A stretch of DNA of 64,000 nt, taken from JAVBQG01 sp031549185. Lineage in GTDB: Bacteria; Synergistota; Synergistia; Synergistales; Synergistaceae. Every line of letters begins with the position of its first letter. Within the stretch, counting starts at the first letter, position 1. The position numbers and the translations under genes were made by a program. The stretch lies in contig JAVBQG010000001.1 in NCBI GenBank assembly GCA_031549185.1, forward strand, positions 1 to 64,000, written 5' to 3'. Positions 60,755 through 64,000 of the stretch are shown here, in pieces. The notes under the pieces were generated by a model. It searched no databases. It had not been told where the DNA came from and saw only the letters and a list, made by a program, of their open reading frames with translations.

Positions 60755-61078
60755 CTACTTCACGCACATCTCCACGCGCGCCAGGACCTCCTGCAAAACG
60801 TCTGGCGGGGACCCTTCCGACCTGGCGGCGTTTCTAGCCAGGGGATCGATGGTCTGCAGCTGTTCGCACATCACGACGCCGCCGCCGCACCTCTCGTCGA
60901 GGGGCACGTGCAGGGGAAATTGCCGGTCGCCGTCGGCGACGGGACAGACGATCAGCAGGCCGGTATGTCGATGATAGGCGTCGTTGCTGACGACCAGGGC
61001 CGCCCGGCGCTCGCCCGGCGCGGTGTCCAGAAAGACGATATCCCCCTGTTCGAATGTTTGGGACGTCTCCGGCATCAT
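60755..61078 (-). CDS. mazF: MazF/PemK-type endoribonuclease toxin
   Basis: Read from the ATG at 61078 (overlapping the antitoxin stop; a second ATG follows at 61075), the protein has 107 residues: FEQGDIVFLDTAPGERRAAL, VVSNDAYHRHTGLLIVCPV and MCEQLQTIDPLAR with the conserved Gln-x-Arg/Thr-type end of the MazF active region. MazF cleaves mRNA at short motifs. The motif GERRAALVVS includes the catalytic Arg. Confidence 0.9.
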   Translation of the reverse strand: MMPETSQTFEQGDIVFLDTAPGERRAALVVSNDAYHRHTGLLIVCPVADGDRQFPLHVPLDERCGGGVVMCEQLQTIDPLARNAARSEGSPPDVLQEVLARVEMCVK

Positions 61079-61320
61079 GGGTTGACCTTCTCCGCTCGGG
61101 CGTCGCCCCAAGCGACCTCCTGCGGTTGGTAGTCGCCCTCGTAGTACGTGAAGAGCTCGTCGAGCGTCTGCGGGCGTAACAGCGGCCGGATGACGATCGT
61201 GCCCTCGACGGCGGCGAGCTCGACCGGCTGGTCCTCGTGCAGTCCGGCTTCGTCGAGAAGCCTCCTCGGAAGGCGTACGCCGTTGCTGTTTCCCCATCTG
61301 GCAATGGTCGTCGATTGCAT
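61075..61320 (-). CDS. mazE: MazE-type antitoxin (AbrB fold)
   Basis: The ATG at 61320 starts MQSTTIARWGNSNGVRLPRR, the MazE DNA-binding hairpin (the WGNS-x-x-x-R-L/I-P motif). The 81-residue protein ends with an acidic tail (YYEGDYQPQEVAWGDARAEK) that would occupy the MazF active site. Stop and mazF start overlap. Inverted half-sites GTATAT/ATATAC lie at about 61340-61359 upstream. Confidence 0.9.
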   Translation of the reverse strand: MQSTTIARWGNSNGVRLPRRLLDEAGLHEDQPVELAAVEGTIVIRPLLRPQTLDELFTYYEGDYQPQEVAWGDARAEKVNP

Positions 61321-61523
61321 TGTCCTCACCCCTCGTCAAGTATATACGAAGAATATACAAAATCGGGGGGCAGGCGTATAATCATAACATAAATGAGTCT
61401 CAAGACCTATATGCGGTCAGTATTCTCCTTTTGACGGGTTTGCAAGATGTTGGTAGCCTTATGAAGGTTATTCTGGAAACAGTATGACCGAAATTCTTAT
61501 ATGGTTTGCAAGGGGGCATGTAT

Positions 61524-63749
61524 GTGGGACGAAAAAAGCCCTTCGTCGTGGTTCTGGCCGTTCTTTTGGTCTGTTTGGCGATTCGTGAAGGGGGTGCCGT
61601 CGAGGGCGCCGGAGGCGCTCTTTTGGCTGAGCAACCTTCCGCTCTGCCTTCACTCGAGGACCTCGAATCGTACGTGACCGACGGCCCGGAGGTGTTGGCC
61701 TCCCTGTCCTCGCTCGCGCGTGACGGATACACCGTCGAGCTGCAGACCGAACGGATGTCGCCCAAGGCTTTTGCCGCGCTCACTTACGGCTATAACGACG
61801 AGCCTGTGACGGAGACGGCGGAGGAGCGGTATTCGTACGGCAAATTGGCGGGGACGGTGGGCGTATCCTTCCCGCTCCTGGGCACATGGACGCGCCAGAA
61901 GATCGACGGCATCCACGCCGAGATCGCGCGCTCCGAGAGCCGCTACCGGACCGACCTGCTGACGCTGCAGAATCTGACCGCGCTCCGCAAGGCCTACGCC
62001 CTGCTCTGGATCGAGGGGCGGCGCCTGCCCATTTTGGAGGCCTTTCTGAGCGACGAGGAGAAGACCATGGAGTTGTTGGAGGCGAGGTCGAAGAAGAATC
62101 TGCTGCTGGCGGGCGATCTCTTCGAGTTCTCCACGATGTTCGGAGCCGCGCGGCGGGAGATCGTCCTGTCGAAGGTGACCGTCTCGCGCGCGCTCTCGAC
62201 GATCGCGCTCGCGACCGGGCGGCGATGGGGCCTGCCTGCGTCCATCCCGGCGCCGGCGCTCCCCGGTCTCTATGATCTCGCGTTCAACCTCGAGCGGCAT
62301 CCCGAGATACTGGCGATGAACGAGGCTTCGCGCCTCTATGCCGAGATTGCGCGAATTTCCGGCAAACCGGACCGCGAGGCGAACCTGGATTTCGGCCTCA
62401 TCGGCACCTACGACTTCCCCGGCACCTACGGGACGGGGGCCTTCGTCGCGGTGACGGTGAAGGAGCCCTTCGGCACGCTCACCTCGGGACGCGACAGCGC
62501 CAAGCTCGCGGCGTCGGCGGACGCCGAGCGGGCGCGCTGGGATCTGGCACTGACCGCCGCGAAGCTGCAAGGCAACTTCGACGAGCAGCTCCTGTGGGGC
62601 GATTACGCGCGGGAGACGCTGCGTTTCGAGACGACGCGCCTCGTCGCCGCGCGGGAGGCGGTTCGCGAGCGGACGCTGCGTCACGGCAAGATTGCGGGCG
62701 ACACCCTCGAACAGTTGATCCGCAGCCGTTACGCCTGCATGAGGACTGCTATGAACGTGATCGATACCGAGTCGCTGTCGCTGCAGACGTATATCGAACT
62801 GGTCTCCATGCTGAGGCCGGACGCGGGCGCGGGCGAGCGAATCTTCCCGCTCGACGGCGTTGCCCGCAGGGACGAACTCCTCTCCTTCTCCCCGCTCTAC
62901 TCCGCCGCTCCCCAAAGCCCGGCCTTTCCTCCCGTTCCGGCGATGGCATCCTGCGAGGGCTCCTCGGCGCCTTCCGGGTGGGTTCCCGTGAACAAGGCCT
63001 TCTACGTGTGGGACGCCGAGCCCTTTCTGGACGATCTCTCGCGCCAGGAGACGCTGCGCCGCTTCGCGGCCGACGGCTACACCCGCATCCTGATCTCCTT
63101 TACATCGCGTGAGATCGCCGCGCTTCGCAAACCGGAGGGCAAGGCCCGCCTGGAGAAATTTTTGATCGACGCGGAAAAGCGGAAGCTCGTCGTCGATCTT
63201 CTGCTCGGAGACCCCGCCTGGATCCTGCCGGCGGCGAGGGACAAGCTGAGGGACCTGCTCGCCTTCTTCCGTCCGTTCGGCTTCCGCGCCGTACACCTGG
63301 ATCTCGAACCGGACATGTTGCCGAACGCGGTGGGCAACCGCGCGCGTTACGTGAAGGAGCTTCGCGAAACCTTGAGGATGGCGACGGACGCGGCGGGGCG
63401 CCCCGTCGGGATATCCATACACCCCCGCTATTTCGAGGGCGATTTCGCCTCCCTGGGAGGCGACTTGGTTCGTGGCCTCGGCCTGCACGAGGTCGCGCTG
63501 ATGATTTATTCGACGGATCCCTTCAAGACGGGAGCGCGCTTTCGGGCGATCTGCGCCGCCTTCCCGGACGTTCCCTTCTCCCTCGCACAGAGCGTGGAGA
63601 GGGCGCTGCCGGAGAGCGAGAGCTATTTCGGGAGGGGCATCGGCGTCTTTGACGGGCGGATGCGGAAGCTCGCCGCGCGGGTCTCCTCTCCCAACGCCCA
63701 CGACCTGATCGTCCAGGCGTGGAAGGACTATCTGGAGATGAAGCCGTAG
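61524..63749 (+). CDS. TolC-like outer-membrane efflux protein fused to a C-terminal TIM-barrel-like domain
   Basis: The GTG at 61524 is 7 bases past AAGGGGG and leads into a signal peptide (KKPFVVVLAVLLVCLAIREG). Residues ~40-440 are long amphipathic helices in the OMF/TolC pattern (LLTLQNLTALRKAYALLWIE, IDTESLSLQTYIELVSML). Residues ~490-740 form a different domain: WVPVNKAFYVWDAEPFLDDL, ILISFTSREIAALRKPEGK, VDLLLGDPAWILPAARDKLR, FRAVHLDLEPDMLPNA and VALMIYSTDPF, an alternating beta/alpha series with an acidic HLDLEPD strand as in glycoside-hydrolase-like barrels. The product may thus be a channel with an attached enzyme domain. A likely membrane-fusion gene follows 59 bases later. Confidence 0.75.
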   Translation: MGRKKPFVVVLAVLLVCLAIREGGAVEGAGGALLAEQPSALPSLEDLESYVTDGPEVLASLSSLARDGYTVELQTERMSPKAFAALTYGYNDEPVTETAEERYSYGKLAGTVGVSFPLLGTWTRQKIDGIHAEIARSESRYRTDLLTLQNLTALRKAYALLWIEGRRLPILEAFLSDEEKTMELLEARSKKNLLLAGDLFEFSTMFGAARREIVLSKVTVSRALSTIALATGRRWGLPASIPAPALPGLYDLAFNLERHPEILAMNEASRLYAEIARISGKPDREANLDFGLIGTYDFPGTYGTGAFVAVTVKEPFGTLTSGRDSAKLAASADAERARWDLALTAAKLQGNFDEQLLWGDYARETLRFETTRLVAAREAVRERTLRHGKIAGDTLEQLIRSRYACMRTAMNVIDTESLSLQTYIELVSMLRPDAGAGERIFPLDGVARRDELLSFSPLYSAAPQSPAFPPVPAMASCEGSSAPSGWVPVNKAFYVWDAEPFLDDLSRQETLRRFAADGYTRILISFTSREIAALRKPEGKARLEKFLIDAEKRKLVVDLLLGDPAWILPAARDKLRDLLAFFRPFGFRAVHLDLEPDMLPNAVGNRARYVKELRETLRMATDAAGRPVGISIHPRYFEGDFASLGGDLVRGLGLHEVALMIYSTDPFKTGARFRAICAAFPDVPFSLAQSVERALPESESYFGRGIGVFDGRMRKLAARVSSPNAHDLIVQAWKDYLEMKP

Positions 63750-63808
63750 GGAAAACAGGTCGGGTTTGAGGCAATAGGTTTTTTATAGATTTAAAGAAGG
63801 AGGCGCCA

Positions 63809-64000
63809 ATGAAATTTTCTTTCACCAAACCAAAAGGCGCGTGCAAAGAGGGCGACATGCGCGTGGACTACGCGCCGAGCCGGAGGATCTTCCCCTGGGC
63901 GCGCTGGTATCTGATTCTGTTGCTCGTTCTCTGCCCGCTCTTCTTCTTTCTCTATCGGGTGGTGACCCCCTGGTTTTTCGTCGACTCCCCCGCCGTCATC
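63809..64000 (+). CDS. Probable membrane-fusion/HlyD-like protein, N-terminus only
   Basis: The ATG at 63809 follows GAAGGAGG and the frame is open to the window end (64 residues). The N-terminus is cytosolic (MRVDYAPSRRIFPWARWY) and followed by one transmembrane helix (LILLLVLCPLFFFLYRV) and VVTPWFFVDSPAVI. This short-tail-plus-helix start, directly after a TolC-like gene, is typical of HlyD/Alg44-type periplasmic adaptors. The rest is outside, so the call is tentative. Confidence 0.5.
   Translation, partial: MKFSFTKPKGACKEGDMRVDYAPSRRIFPWARWYLILLLVLCPLFFFLYRVVTPWFFVDSPAVI

Overview
The window reads as a chromosomal segment of a GC-rich anaerobic diderm bacterium. I would place it in the Synergistota (Synergistetes), as an inference from gene content: a V/A-type ATPase instead of an F-type one, TRAP transport with amino-acid racemases, citrate lyase, and diderm markers (TolC-like protein, AsmA/TamB-like protein, alpha-2-macroglobulin/PbpC pair). 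No rRNA, tRNA, CRISPR array or intact insertion sequence was seen.

Layout. 1-9.9 kb is a patchwork of accessory genes: a cut-off secreted RsiV-like protein, a HigB/HigA-type toxin-antitoxin (TA) pair, membrane proteins of unknown role, remnants of an Rpn-type nuclease and a Fic gene, a Phd/VapC pair, a GNAT acetyltransferase, a J-like protein without HPD, and MFS and EamA transporters. 10-19 kb holds a chemoreceptor, a DUF1638 protein with a sirtuin, two exported nitroreductase-fold paralogues, a UPF0173 hydrolase with an FkbM methyltransferase, and a family-6 DNA glycosylase preceded by a 41-residue membrane ORF. 19.1-27.6 kb is a catabolic locus on the minus strand: ornithine cyclodeaminase homologue, GntR/FCD regulator, proline-racemase-family enzyme, TRAP DctP-DctQ-DctM, second proline-racemase-family enzyme, and one-chain serine dehydratase. 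27.7-30.6 kb is citDEF (citrate lyase) with its own promoter and terminator.

30.7-33 kb is another decaying patch: AbrB-like/Doc TA pair, a truncated and frameshifted agmatinase gene, a MITE-like repeat and a degenerate metallopeptidase-like gene. 33.2-48.6 kb is envelope and chromosome maintenance: alpha-2-macroglobulin with PBP1C, parA-parB-HIT-yigZ with candidate parS sites, a large AsmA/TamB-like protein and a C39-like peptidase. 48.7-51.5 kb is a BtuD/BtuC-like ABC transporter with an archaeal-type CobT homologue, suggesting corrinoid salvage. 51.7-60.6 kb is a complete V/A-ATPase operon (D-G-C-I-K-F-E-A-B) with a second copy of the MITE between I and K. It is followed by mazEF, a TolC-like protein fused to a possible TIM barrel, and the start of a probable membrane-fusion protein that runs off the end.

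The most informative non-coding signal is a pair of 11-bp near-palindromes (TTATCTGATAA type) spaced exactly 15 bp apart, present upstream of both the ornithine-cyclodeaminase-like gene and the racemase/TRAP operon. They are the likely operators of the GntR/FCD regulator encoded between these two units.
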